Assembly: GCF_000986785.1 (NCBI RefSeq)
Contig: NZ_LAYY01000003.1
Span: forward strand, 174,583 to 238,582
Source: Mesobacillus campisalis
GTDB lineage: Bacteria > Bacillota > Bacilli > Bacillales > Cytobacillaceae
DNA length: 64,000 nt
Reading direction: 5' to 3'
In this document: positions 54,833-63,647 of the stretch, one piece after another
How positions within the stretch are numbered: position 1 is the stretch's first letter
Layout: each line of letters opens with the position of its first letter
Translations under genes and position numbers: made by a program
Notes under the pieces: model-generated
What the model saw: only the letters and a program-made list of their open reading frames with translations
Told to the model about the DNA's origin: nothing
Database searches by the model: none

Positions 54833-54952
54833 AAAAAGCCCCTGCCTTTCGAAATGAATATGCATTTTCGTTTTCTTTGCATGAAGTTCTTCGCCCGCAA
54901 ATTCACTGTCATTTATTGCATAGTTCTTTCCTTAATTTTATCAACGAATTCC

Positions 54953-54980
54953 ATTATATAATTATATGCTTATATGTCAA
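54953..54980 (-). promoter_or_regulatory. ars operon promoter
   Basis: On the minus strand TTGACA and TATAAT are 16 bp apart. The spacer and -10 form an AT-rich imperfect repeat (CATATAA..TTATATAATG), where ArsR would be expected to bind; the operator is inferred. The start codon is about 120 bp downstream. Confidence 0.6.
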
Positions 54981-55009
54981 TAGATTGGCTGCTATGCCGA
55001 AACGCGAAA

Positions 55010-55051
55010 AAACCAGGGATTTATCAGGTTTCCCCAATAAATCCCTGGTTT
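55010..55051 (-). terminator. Terminator of minJ
   Basis: Perfect 15-bp arms AAACCAGGGATTTAT / ATAAATCCCTGGTTT with TTTTCG following on the minus strand, about 60 bp past the minJ stop. Confidence 0.85.
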
Positions 55052-55109
55052 CTCAATACCTTTGAAACATGAAAGCAAGTTGGATCGCATTACTTCAATA
55101 TACATCACA

Positions 55110-56300
55110 TTAAACAGCTGCGCTGTCCCACTTTTTTTCATCCTGGACAAAAAGGATGCCGAGCTGATGGTGGTCACCTTCATACAAGGCACGCTGCACA
55201 AACCGTACCTGTCCGTTTGTATCCAGTACTTCGAGCTTGCAGTGGGCAGCATTCCGCTGGATGGCTTCGTAAAAGCTGTTTTCATCATTGATGGATGTCC
55301 CGTTTACCTTGGTCACCAATTCCCCTACCTGAAGGCCCATTTTCGCAGCCGGGGATTCAGGAATGACGCCAAGAATCATCACGCCCTGATTTTGTTTGGA
55401 AAAGTAGACTGGCAGATTGTCATCATGCAGCCTTAATGCGAGGACAATGATTTCGCGGCCAAGGACCGCGGCGGCAACAGCTGCAATCGCAGCAAGCGGG
55501 TACCAATAGCTGGCGATGGCCACACTAAGAGCGAGCACGCCCAGCGCAGTTACACGCCCGCCATGAAGCTGGACCGCTTCCTTTGGGAGCATTCCCCGAA
55601 TCTCCTGGCGGAATCCTGCAGCAAATGGCACCAGCAGGATCGAGTATAGATTGTCTCCAATCCCAAAGACCGGCCACCAGCTCCATATGTGCTGAATGGC
55701 ATCCCCTGGAACGAGCAGGAAGACCGGAAGCATCCACAGACGGTTTGCTTCATGAACTCCAACCGTCTGTCCCCGTTTTGATTTCACCAGCTTAGGCGAT
55801 GTGCCTTTGCTGCCGTTTTTCCTGATTAAAATACCTTCTGCGATCAGGAGCAGCCCCATCAGGATCGCGACCGATGGATATATTTTGTGCTCAAGGCTTG
55901 CCACATAATCACCTGTGAGCGGCAGGTTCCAGTCTTGCCCTGCTATAAAAATTAGGACGAAAAACGCTGAACCTACGGTATAGGCAGGTGAAAGAAAACG
56001 AACCTTCATTGTAATGCCCAACAGCAAGGTAAATACCCCAATCAACCCAACAGCTGCGATTGGAATTACCAGGCCTGCCCCTAGCGTAACGACAGACAGC
56101 ACCAGGCCGATCAGCAGTCCGGCTGGCACCAGCTGCCGGATTTCAAAAAATGCATCCTGAGCGCGGACATGGAAATTCTTCCGTTCCCGCTTTACCCGCG
56201 ATATGCCTAAATAGGCGGCTAAAAAAAATAAATAATAGAACATAGGGTGAAGGAATAGCTTTCCTGTACCCTTAAGAAGTTCCAACAGTATCTCTATCAC
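55110..56300 (-). CDS. minJ: Cell division topology protein MinJ
   Basis: 396 residues with six to eight hydrophobic helices and a C-terminal PDZ domain (about 300-375: GVMILGVIPESPAAKMGLQVGELVTKVNG). In B. subtilis MinJ bridges DivIVA and MinD and helps disassemble the division machinery. Length and location next to ctpB match B. subtilis. The start is GTG with GGTGAC upstream. Confidence 0.93.
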   Translation of the reverse strand: MIEILLELLKGTGKLFLHPMFYYLFFLAAYLGISRVKRERKNFHVRAQDAFFEIRQLVPAGLLIGLVLSVVTLGAGLVIPIAAVGLIGVFTLLLGITMKVRFLSPAYTVGSAFFVLIFIAGQDWNLPLTGDYVASLEHKIYPSVAILMGLLLIAEGILIRKNGSKGTSPKLVKSKRGQTVGVHEANRLWMLPVFLLVPGDAIQHIWSWWPVFGIGDNLYSILLVPFAAGFRQEIRGMLPKEAVQLHGGRVTALGVLALSVAIASYWYPLAAIAAVAAAVLGREIIVLALRLHDDNLPVYFSKQNQGVMILGVIPESPAAKMGLQVGELVTKVNGTSINDENSFYEAIQRNAAHCKLEVLDTNGQVRFVQRALYEGDHHQLGILFVQDEKKWDSAAV

Positions 56301-56405
56301 CCATTGTCACCAGCCTTTATGTATAGAATGTCAGTTATATCCTATTTTAACAAAACTCCGTGTTAAAACATATTACTAGTTTTGGAAATTACTATAAGCA
56401 AAAGA

Positions 56406-56424
56406 AACAGCCTATCCGGCTGTT
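56406..56424 (-). terminator. Hairpin after ctpB
   Basis: AACAGCC-TATCC-GGCTGTT with TTCTTTTG following on the minus strand, eight bases past the ctpB stop. Confidence 0.7.
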
Positions 56425-56432
56425 CCAAAGGT

Positions 56433-57875
56433 TTATTTTGCCAGCAGCTTCAGGGCATGCTGCAGCTGGGCGTCATTTTCTTCACGTTTCATTTCCTGCC
56501 GCGCTGTTTCTTCGAGGGCGGCTGCCGTTTTCGCATCAATGATGCCTGTTACCTTCATTCCATTTTTACGCTGGAAGGCCTTTACTGCCATCTCTGTCTG
56601 GTCATTGAAATAGCCGTCAGTGCGGCCCGGTGCGTACCCGATTCCTTCAAGGATTTCCTGGGCGTTCTTTACCTGCTCGCTGTTCATGTCGCGCTTGAGC
56701 GGCTCCTCCGCTTGAATCGGATGGGTATCGAAAAGCTTCGGCTGCTGGACAGGCAATGTCGGCTCGATTCCGGTTTTATGGATCCAGTTTCCGTCCGGGG
56801 TCAGCCATTTGAACAGAGTCAATTTGATGTTGCTGCCATCGCCCATCGGCACCGGCTGCTGGACGGTCCCCTTGCCAAAGGTTTTCTCGCCGACCACAGG
56901 GTACCCTCCCGCCTCCTTTAAGGCGCCTGCAAGGATTTCCGATGCCGATGCACTGCCTTTGTCGGTCAGCACCGCGATTGGATATTCTTTTGCCTTCTTT
57001 AGGGTCGAGAAATAACGGGTTTTCTCGCCGCTCCGCTGTTCAATTTGATAGAGCGGCTTTTTCTCGGTGACCAGCTCTTTTAAAATTTCCTCAACACTGT
57101 CAAGCAGCCCTCCCGGATTTCCACGGACATCGATAATCAAGCCTGACATCCCTTGCTTTTCAAGCGAGCCAAGCTCATTTTTAAATTCCTTGGCGGTTTC
57201 CTGCGAAAACGAGGTGATTTCGAGGTATCCAATCTTCTCCCCATTCAGATTCTTCATATCGCTGTATACCGTAATTTGCGGAATTTCATCACGGATGATT
57301 TTCACTTTGATTGGTTCTTTCAAACCGGAACGCATGATTTCAAGCTCGACCGCCGTTCCTTTTTCTCCCTTGATCCTTAAGGTTGCTTCGTATAGATCAA
57401 GCCCTTCAACACTTTCACCATCTACTTTCAGGATCTGGTCATTCGGTTTAAGGCCAGCCTTTTCGGCAGGCGACTCCTTAAACGGCGCGACAATAATGAC
57501 TTTATTCCCAACCATGCTCACTTCAGCGCCAATTCCTTCAAAGGAAGATTCCAGGGTTTCGTTGAACTGCCTGGCCGTTTCGGCATCCATATAAACAGAA
57601 TAAGGATCGCCAAGTTTATTGAGCATGCCCTGGATGGCCCCTTCCACGAGTTCTTCCTTCTTTACTTCCTCTACATAACTGCTGAGGATAAGGCTGTAGG
57701 CTTGGCCTACCTTTTCCAGTCCTTCAGCGGACTGTACTCCCTGGCGGCCAGTATCAAAACCCGCTTCCGGGCCGCTGCCCCCATTCGCACTGGCCCACTG
57801 CATCCCCGCAAATGCTCCGGCTGCTCCCAGCAGCATGGATACCGCCATCAGCAGTACTATCCATCTACGCTTCAT
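56433..57875 (-). CDS. ctpB: Carboxyl-terminal processing protease CtpB
   Basis: A 480-residue S41 serine protease. One N-terminal membrane/signal helix, a PDZ domain (NDQILKVDGESVEGLDLYEA), the catalytic core with Ser in DKGSASASEILAGAL and the following Lys in VGEKTFGKGTVQQP, and a C-terminal peptidoglycan-binding domain (VKNAQEILEGIGYAPGRTDG). In B. subtilis CtpB cleaves SpoIVFA/FB partners in sigma-K activation. The start MKRRWIVLL follows GAGGAGG. Confidence 0.95.
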   Translation of the reverse strand: MKRRWIVLLMAVSMLLGAAGAFAGMQWASANGGSGPEAGFDTGRQGVQSAEGLEKVGQAYSLILSSYVEEVKKEELVEGAIQGMLNKLGDPYSVYMDAETARQFNETLESSFEGIGAEVSMVGNKVIIVAPFKESPAEKAGLKPNDQILKVDGESVEGLDLYEATLRIKGEKGTAVELEIMRSGLKEPIKVKIIRDEIPQITVYSDMKNLNGEKIGYLEITSFSQETAKEFKNELGSLEKQGMSGLIIDVRGNPGGLLDSVEEILKELVTEKKPLYQIEQRSGEKTRYFSTLKKAKEYPIAVLTDKGSASASEILAGALKEAGGYPVVGEKTFGKGTVQQPVPMGDGSNIKLTLFKWLTPDGNWIHKTGIEPTLPVQQPKLFDTHPIQAEEPLKRDMNSEQVKNAQEILEGIGYAPGRTDGYFNDQTEMAVKAFQRKNGMKVTGIIDAKTAAALEETARQEMKREENDAQLQHALKLLAK

Positions 57876-58046
57876 TTTTGTCCTCCTCGCCACTCTTCCC
57901 TGTCTTTTTACTTGGACTTGTCTTCCATTATATGACACGGGCGGACAGGTTATGAAGGTTTATTTCAGTGAGGCGGCAGCAAGGAACACCTTTAATAGAC
58001 AGCATTGCGGGACATACTAGTCAAAAGGTGAAAAGGAGGATTAGAG

Positions 58047-58322
58047 ATGCCCAGAAGAAAAAGGCGCCCGCTTGTGCCTGAGGCCCGCGGAGCTCTTGAC
58101 CAGCTAAAGGCAGATGTGATGAGGAACCAGGGGTATACTGTGGACAGCAAGGACCCCGACAATGTAAAGTACGAAGTGGCCAGGGAAAACCATGTGCCTT
58201 TGCAGCAAGGCTATAATGGCAGGCTGACATCCCATGAAGCGGGAAAAGTAGGCGGCACAATTGGCGGAAACATGGTCAAGGAAATGATCCGCATGGCTCA
58301 GGAGCAGATGAAAAAGCAATAA
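58047..58322 (+). CDS. Small acid-soluble spore protein, alpha/beta type
   Basis: 91 residues. The core LVPEARGALDQLKADVM and LTSHEAGKVGGTIGGNMVKEMI matches alpha/beta SASPs, which coat and protect spore DNA. An extra central segment makes it longer than typical SspA/B (about 70). GAAAAGGAGG precedes the ATG. CATACTA at 58013-58019 fits a sigma-G -10, but no -35 is well spaced. Confidence 0.9.
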   Translation: MPRRKRRPLVPEARGALDQLKADVMRNQGYTVDSKDPDNVKYEVARENHVPLQQGYNGRLTSHEAGKVGGTIGGNMVKEMIRMAQEQMKKQ

Positions 58323-58324
58323 AA

Positions 58325-58352
58325 AAGGGCATGCTCCAAGGCGTGCCCTTTT
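58325..58352 (+). terminator. Terminator of the SASP gene
   Basis: AAGGGCATGC / GCGTGCCCTT with TTT following, three bases past the stop. Confidence 0.88.
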
Positions 58353-58440
58353 TAACGGGAACAAATAGTGTCCAGGCAGAAGAGCTTGCCCCTGCATAAA
58401 GTAGTATAAGCACAGCTACTATTCTTATGGAGGTGGGAAC

Positions 58441-58704
58441 TTGGACCTGCTGGATTTTTTAAATGAAAACTATTATATGCTTGTGCCTGCATTATGGGTT
58501 ATTGGATATGCCCTGAAGCAAACTCCTAAAATCCCCGACTGGAGCATTATCTGGATTCTTCTCTCCGTTTCAATTGGGTTCGGGACGTATGCTTTCGGCT
58601 TTTCGATAACAGGTGTCATCAATGGAATCATTGCCGCAGGCGTAGCGATTCTCGGCCACCAAATGTACAAGCAGACAATGGGGGCCAAAAGAAATAGGAA
58701 CTAG
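58441..58704 (+). CDS. Holin-like small membrane protein
   Basis: 87 residues with three hydrophobic segments (about 11-25, 35-55, 58-75), an acidic N-terminus and a basic tail (MGAKRNRN). It resembles phage holin-family proteins carried on Bacillus chromosomes; no phage genes are nearby. The start is TTG after GGAGGTGG. It lies between SASP and the M23 gene; role unknown. Confidence 0.75.
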   Translation: MDLLDFLNENYYMLVPALWVIGYALKQTPKIPDWSIIWILLSVSIGFGTYAFGFSITGVINGIIAAGVAILGHQMYKQTMGAKRNRN

Positions 58705-58770
58705 CCAAAATAATAGGGGACTATTTTAATAGATTGTTAGTTTGGATCCTAAAAAACCGGGAAATAAAAA

Positions 58771-58790
58771 AGAGAGACAAAAGTCTCTCT
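58771..58790 (-). terminator. Terminator of the M23 gene
   Basis: AGAGAGAC-AAAA-GTCTCTCT with T-rich sequence on the minus strand, six bases past the stop. Confidence 0.8.
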
Positions 58791-58795
58791 TTTCT

Positions 58796-60181
58796 TTATG
58801 GCAAATAAGGCATTGGATTCACAGCATTCCCTTTTGAGGCTGTCCAAGGACCTTTATGAAGTTCAAAATGCAAGTGCTGGCCGTACGATTGGCCTGTGTT
58901 GCCCATTGTTCCAATGCGCTGGCCTTTGCTGACAACGGAACCTACGCCAACCGCTCTTGAGCTTAAATGGGCATAAACGGTTGTATAGACTTGTCCATTG
59001 ATGGAGTGGGAAATATAAATAACATTTCCATATGAACTTGAGTAATCGGAACGGCTGACTACACCACCTGCTGCCGCTACGATAGGCACATTAGGCCCAG
59101 GCTGGGCAATGTCGATTCCATAATGCTGACCCAAAGAGCGTGATCCGAATCCTGAAGATACACGGCCGGCTGCAGGCCAGGTAAAGGCACTGTTGGACAC
59201 GGCAGGTTTCTTAGCTGGTGCTGGTGCTGGCTTAGGAGCCGGAGCACTGGCTGCGGATACTGCGTTATTGCTGTTATTGTTGCTCTTGGCAGCTGAAGCT
59301 GCTGCTTTTTGTCGTTCTGCTTCTGCTTGACGAGCTTCCTCTGCTCTTCTCGCTTCTTCAGCAGCCCTGATGGCTTCCTGCCTCTTTTCTTCAGCGATGC
59401 GAGCTTCCTCAAGCTGGATTGCTTTCTGGATAGCAGCTTGCTGATTTGCAAGGAACTCTGCTTTTACTTCATCTTCTGTTACAGCTGCATGGAACTCTTC
59501 TTCTTCTTTCTTCAAAGACTTCATAAGTTTATTCTTTTCGGCAATTTGGCCGTCCAGCTGCTTCTTAAGCTGTTCAAGCTCAGCCTTCATTTTCTCCAGG
59601 GATGAAAGCTTAGCTTCAACTTCCTTCTTTTTGGCTTCCAGCTCATCCTTGTCTTTTTGATGCTGCTCCAAAAGCTCCTTATCAGCATTTGCAATTGTGG
59701 CTACTGCACCCATGCGGTCGACAAAATCGCTGAAGCTTTGTGCTCCAAGCAGGACATCGATGTAGCTGACAGCACCGCCGCTCAGCTGCAAGGACCGTGC
59801 CCTGTCTTTCAGCAGTTCGTTCCGCTTTTCAATGCGGTCTTCAAGGACAACGATATCCTTTTTCAGCTGTTCAATTTCTTCCTGTGTGCGCTTGATTTCA
59901 GCATTCTTTTCTTCCAGCTTGTTTTGGACATCTTCCATCGCCATGTCCAGACGCTTTATTTCTGCCTGAACGTCCTGCTGTTCATTTTGGAGTTCGCTGA
60001 TTTTCGATTTTTTTTGATTGATTTCATTATTTATGCCAGAGCGCTCCTGGTCGATGCGCTGCTGTTCGTTTTTCAAATCGTTTAGGCTGTTGGCACTAAC
60101 ATGGTCTGCAAAATTTGGACTGAGCAAAGAGCCCAGACTTAAAGTACTGACTACAGCTAGTGAGAGTATCTGTTTTTTCAC
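58796..60181 (-). CDS. Secreted murein hydrolase with coiled coil and M23 domain (EnvC-like)
   Basis: 461 residues from a GTG preceded by GAGAGGGG; a longer ATG reading lacks an SD. Signal peptide (KKQILSLAVVSTLSLGSLLS...VSA), a long coiled coil (about 30-275), an Ala/Pro linker, then a LytM/M23 domain with HYGIDIA and HLHFELH zinc ligands. It follows ftsEX, the ABC system that activates such hydrolases (EnvC in E. coli, CwlO in B. subtilis), so FtsEX control is likely. Confidence 0.93.
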   Translation of the reverse strand: MKKQILSLAVVSTLSLGSLLSPNFADHVSANSLNDLKNEQQRIDQERSGINNEINQKKSKISELQNEQQDVQAEIKRLDMAMEDVQNKLEEKNAEIKRTQEEIEQLKKDIVVLEDRIEKRNELLKDRARSLQLSGGAVSYIDVLLGAQSFSDFVDRMGAVATIANADKELLEQHQKDKDELEAKKKEVEAKLSSLEKMKAELEQLKKQLDGQIAEKNKLMKSLKKEEEEFHAAVTEDEVKAEFLANQQAAIQKAIQLEEARIAEEKRQEAIRAAEEARRAEEARQAEAERQKAAASAAKSNNNSNNAVSAASAPAPKPAPAPAKKPAVSNSAFTWPAAGRVSSGFGSRSLGQHYGIDIAQPGPNVPIVAAAGGVVSRSDYSSSYGNVIYISHSINGQVYTTVYAHLSSRAVGVGSVVSKGQRIGTMGNTGQSYGQHLHFELHKGPWTASKGNAVNPMPYLP

Positions 60182-60287
60182 TAGATTAATACCCCTCTCA
60201 AGTTTTGATAGTTTCGTAACTTCTGTCTCTCTCTGTTTCGTCAAAATGGTAGATTTGCTATGTAAGAGAAGGCCCTAGCCCTTCCCT

Positions 60288-61184
60288 TTACACTTTCAGG
60301 AACTTTCGGACGGACATGAGGCTTCCCCAGATCCCGATTGCCGCCCCCATCAACAACAGGATGGCTGATAACTGGTAAACAAACGGGTTGAATTCGATCA
60401 ACTTAATAAAATGGTTGGCGGCCAGCTTTCCCTGAAGGAAATCAAACAGGTAATAATAGGCTGTTGCCAGGATACTGATTGGAACGATGGCGCCGAAAAC
60501 GCCAAGCCATAGCCCCTCAAGGAAGAATGGCCATCTGATGAACGAGTTGGTCGCACCAACAAGGCGCATGATTTCAATTTCCTTGCGCCGGGCCATGATC
60601 GTGATTTTAATCGTATTGGAAATCAGGAACATAGCGGTGAACAAGAGGCCGATGATCAGCACCAAGCCGACATTCCTGCTCACATTTATGAAATTAAACA
60701 GTGATTCCACTGTACCTTGTCCGTATTTGACACTGAAAACGAAATTGAAGTCTTCAATCTGCTTAGCAACTCTTATCGTATCGGTAGGATTTTTCGTCTT
60801 TAGGACGAAGACATCATTTAACGGATTTTCCTGTTCAACAAGCTTCAACGCCTCTCCCTCTTCGCCAAAGCTTGCAATCAGGCTGCTGAGCTCTTCTTCT
60901 TTAGGAGAATAGTCAATGCTTTTGACTTCGGCAATGCCGGCGATCTGCTGTTCCAATGTCTGTTTGTCCTTTTCATTGGCAGCAGGGTCGATATGGACGC
61001 GAATTTCGACATCTTCCTCAATCGACGTCGCCACACTATTCAAATTCATCATAATGACGAAAAAGACACCGACTAGAAGCAGGGTCACGGTGACCGACGA
61101 GATGGACGCAAGCGTCATCCAGCCGTTGCGGCCCAGGCTCTTGAAGCTTTCTCTAAGATGGCGGCGGAAGGTTCTAGCTTTCAT
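60288..61184 (-). CDS. ftsX: Cell division ABC transporter permease FtsX
   Basis: 298 residues with four membrane helices and a large extracellular loop between the first two, the loop that contacts murein hydrolases. The cytosolic motif IMARRKEIEIMRLVGATNSFIRWPF is conserved. The start MKARTFRRH, preceded by AGAAGGGTGG, overlaps ftsE by 11 bp. It precedes the M23 gene, its probable effector. Confidence 0.96.
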   Translation of the reverse strand: MKARTFRRHLRESFKSLGRNGWMTLASISSVTVTLLLVGVFFVIMMNLNSVATSIEEDVEIRVHIDPAANEKDKQTLEQQIAGIAEVKSIDYSPKEEELSSLIASFGEEGEALKLVEQENPLNDVFVLKTKNPTDTIRVAKQIEDFNFVFSVKYGQGTVESLFNFINVSRNVGLVLIIGLLFTAMFLISNTIKITIMARRKEIEIMRLVGATNSFIRWPFFLEGLWLGVFGAIVPISILATAYYYLFDFLQGKLAANHFIKLIEFNPFVYQLSAILLLMGAAIGIWGSLMSVRKFLKV

Positions 61185-61860
61185 AGCCGTAACCACCCTT
61201 CTGTTCGTCACGGACGATTTTCCCGCTCTCGATGGCAATAACCCGATGCGTCAAGTTGTTGACGATATCCTTGTTATGAGTGGCCATCACCACGGTCGTC
61301 CCTCTAAGATTGATTTCCTCAAAAATCTTCATGATTCCCCATGAAGTTTCCGGATCCAGGTTCCCGGTCGGCTCATCGGCAATCACCACTTTAGGCGAGT
61401 TGACAATCGAACGGGCAATTGCAACACGCTGCTGCTCCCCTCCGGAAAGCTCAGTCGGAAGCATCCTTGCCTTGTGCTTCAATCCGACCAGTTCGAGGGT
61501 TTCCATCACTCGCTTCTTGATTACATTCGGTTGTTCTTCGACCACTTCCATCGCAAATGCAACATTTTCATAAACGGTAAGGGTCTCAAGCAGTTTAAAA
61601 TCCTGGAATACCATGCCAATGTTGCGGCGCAGCAATGGGACTTTGCTATTTTTTAATTTCGAGAGATTAATATTGTTTACGGTAATCGTTCCTTTTGTCG
61701 GCTTTTCTTCACGGTACATCATCTTGATAAAAGTAGATTTACCCGCGCCGCTCGGTCCAACCACGTAAACAAATTCTCCTTGATCTATGAAAACATTGAT
61801 CCCGTTGGCGGCTGTTACGCCGTTCGGGTATGTTTTGTATACTTCCTTCATTTCAATCAT
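61174..61860 (-). CDS. ftsE: Cell division ATP-binding protein FtsE
   Basis: A 228-residue ABC ATPase: Walker A GPSGAGKST, signature LSGGEQQRVAIA, Walker B VVIADEPTGNLDP. It drives FtsX to control cell-wall hydrolysis during elongation and, in B. subtilis, affects entry into sporulation. AAGGTG lies before the ATG. Confidence 0.97.
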   Translation of the reverse strand: MIEMKEVYKTYPNGVTAANGINVFIDQGEFVYVVGPSGAGKSTFIKMMYREEKPTKGTITVNNINLSKLKNSKVPLLRRNIGMVFQDFKLLETLTVYENVAFAMEVVEEQPNVIKKRVMETLELVGLKHKARMLPTELSGGEQQRVAIARSIVNSPKVVIADEPTGNLDPETSWGIMKIFEEINLRGTTVVMATHNKDIVNNLTHRVIAIESGKIVRDEQKGGYGYES

Positions 61861-61925
61861 GTTTGAATCACCTTAGGTTGTTTTTTATCCTCTGGCTAAC
61901 TTTCGACATTTTTTGTAACAGGAAC

Positions 61926-61934
61926 ATTATATCA
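61926..61934 (-). promoter_or_regulatory. Extended -10 promoter candidate for ftsEX
   Basis: TGATATAAT on the minus strand is an extended -10 about 65 bp before the ftsE start. The -35 (TTTTTT) is poor. The rest of the 375-bp cccB-ftsE gap shows only the cccB terminator and AT-rich sequence. Confidence 0.45.
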
Positions 61935-62199
61935 TCTGGATATCGCAAAAAAACCCTAAAAAATATTACATTTTGTTTTCAAACCTCTTTTTTTAGCCAA
62001 TTTCACCCATTTAATTCTATTTTTCTCCTATGTTATATATTGTCAGTCGGCTGGAACGCCGCAGAGTCACTGCTCTGTCAATAGGTAGAATGTTCAGTTT
62101 TATTTCACTGATGTTACAAGGCGTTAAGGGAATTTAGTGTCGAAATTGTTAAATTTTCATTTTGGTTGAGTTTTCGGGTAAAAAAACGCACCAAAAAAA

Positions 62200-62220
62200 G
62201 CTTGCGGATAAACCACAAGC
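62200..62220 (-). terminator. Terminator of cccB
   Basis: GCTTGTGG / CCGCAAGC with a T7 run following on the minus strand, about 15 bp past the cccB stop. Confidence 0.82.
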
Positions 62221-62235
62221 CTTTTGCTGTCGCAT

Positions 62236-62562
62236 TTATTTTTTCCCTGCAAGCCACTCAGCTACAGCTGTTGCCTCTTCGCCCTTCAGCAATTCCTTAG
62301 GCATGGCACCCTGCCCGTTAAGGATGATGCCCTCAATTTCTTCCTGTGAATATTTAGAACCAATGTTCGCCAATGCCGGGCCAGCTCCGCCTTGCAGATC
62401 ACCGCCATGGCAGCCTGAACATTTTTGCGTATAAAGCTTTTCGGGATCTCCGGCACCTGCGCTATCGCTGCCTGTTCCGCCGCCCGCTTCATCGCCGCCG
62501 CCACCGCAGGCTGCAAGCGCAAGGGAGGCTCCAAATAATAAAGCCAATAATTTCTTGTTCAC
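62236..62562 (-). CDS. cccB: Membrane-anchored cytochrome c-551 (lipoprotein)
   Basis: 108 residues. Signal peptide with lipobox LAAC (Cys19), a Gly/Ser/Asp-rich linker, and a small class I cytochrome c with the haem motif CSGCH (48-52) and a methionine ligand in GAMPKE. It carries electrons outside the membrane to a terminal oxidase. Lipidation would use Lgt (38.4 kb). The location beside ftsEX and yvjA matches B. subtilis. Confidence 0.96.
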   Translation of the reverse strand: MNKKLLALLFGASLALAACGGGGDEAGGGTGSDSAGAGDPEKLYTQKCSGCHGGDLQGGAGPALANIGSKYSQEEIEGIILNGQGAMPKELLKGEEATAVAEWLAGKK

Positions 62563-62612
62563 CTTAACTCCCCCTTAGAAAATTTTGCATACGCTTCTAT
62601 CATATACCAATG

Positions 62613-63476
62613 TCATGCTCTTTTAAAACCTTCCCCCAGCACCTCGGAGGCATCGGTAACAATAATAAAGGCTGCGGGGTCAATGTTTTTCACAACTTGT
62701 TTCAATTTTGTGAACTCCGTTTGGTCCACTACACACATCAAAACCGGTCGTTCTTCATCGGTATAGCCGCCATATGCTGATAGTTTTGTCATACCCCGGT
62801 CGATTTTATTCAAAATCGCTTCCCTCACTTCTTCCTGGCGTGAGGTGATGACAAGCGTCATCTTGGAACGTCCTATTCCCACCTGGACCATATCAATTGT
62901 CTTGCTTGTCACATACAGCCCGATCAGCGCATAAAGGCCGCGCTCAATATCAAACACAGTTGCGGCGGCAAGGACGATCAACCCGTCAATTAACGCCACA
63001 CAGGCACCGAGAGAGAATCCTGTGTATTTATTGATGATCTGCGCAGCCAAATCCGTCCCGCCCGTGGAGGCCTTGCCACGGAACACAATCCCGAGGCCCA
63101 GACCGACACAAATTCCTCCAAACAGCGAGCCAAGCAGCGGGTCGAGCGTCCACGGCGCCCAATCCTTTGTCAAAAAGACGATAAAAGGAAGAAAGATGGT
63201 GCCGACCAGTGTTTTGGCTCCAAATTGCCTGCCCAGCAGGATGACTCCAGCGACAAACAGCGGTATGTTGAATGACCATTGGACATACGCAGGCTCCCAG
63301 CCAAGGACGCTGGCCAGAATGATGCTTATCCCGCTGACTCCCCCGGAAGCAATCTGGTTTGGCAGCAAAAATTGATTGAAAGCAATGGCCACAATCGCCG
63401 ACCCAACCAGGACATAAACATATTCAATTAACTTTTCAAGCTTTGGATTCACTACAGCATTTCTCTGTCTCTTCAT
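62613..63476 (-). CDS. YitT-family membrane protein with DUF2179 domain (YvjA-like)
   Basis: 287 residues with five or six helices and the signature GKASTGGTDLAAQ, then a cytosolic DUF2179 domain (VITSRQEEVREAILNKIDRGMTKL). The ATG at MKRQRNAV with GAAGGGG was chosen; the longer reading has an atypical N-terminus. Function unknown, often called a transporter. It is a paralogue of the 49.3-kb gene. Confidence 0.88.
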   Translation of the reverse strand: MKRQRNAVVNPKLEKLIEYVYVLVGSAIVAIAFNQFLLPNQIASGGVSGISIILASVLGWEPAYVQWSFNIPLFVAGVILLGRQFGAKTLVGTIFLPFIVFLTKDWAPWTLDPLLGSLFGGICVGLGLGIVFRGKASTGGTDLAAQIINKYTGFSLGACVALIDGLIVLAAATVFDIERGLYALIGLYVTSKTIDMVQVGIGRSKMTLVITSRQEEVREAILNKIDRGMTKLSAYGGYTDEERPVLMCVVDQTEFTKLKQVVKNIDPAAFIIVTDASEVLGEGFKRA

Positions 63477-63647
63477 ATTATTCCCCTTCGTGTTTTTTTC
63501 CAGCAGTGAGTATAGCATGAGAGCCTTTTGCTGTAAACGCCATCCATCTGCTGTGGTAAAGGGTAAAAGGTTTTTGGGATTAGTTTGCTGATTTTGGTCA
63601 GAAGCTATTCTAGAGATTGTGGCGTGGTTTGCAGGGGAGGTTGGGGG

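Noticed and set aside
58441..58704. Prophage remnant suggested by the holin-like gene
   Set aside because: Neighbours are a SASP and cell-division genes; no other phage gene is present, so a prophage call is not supported.
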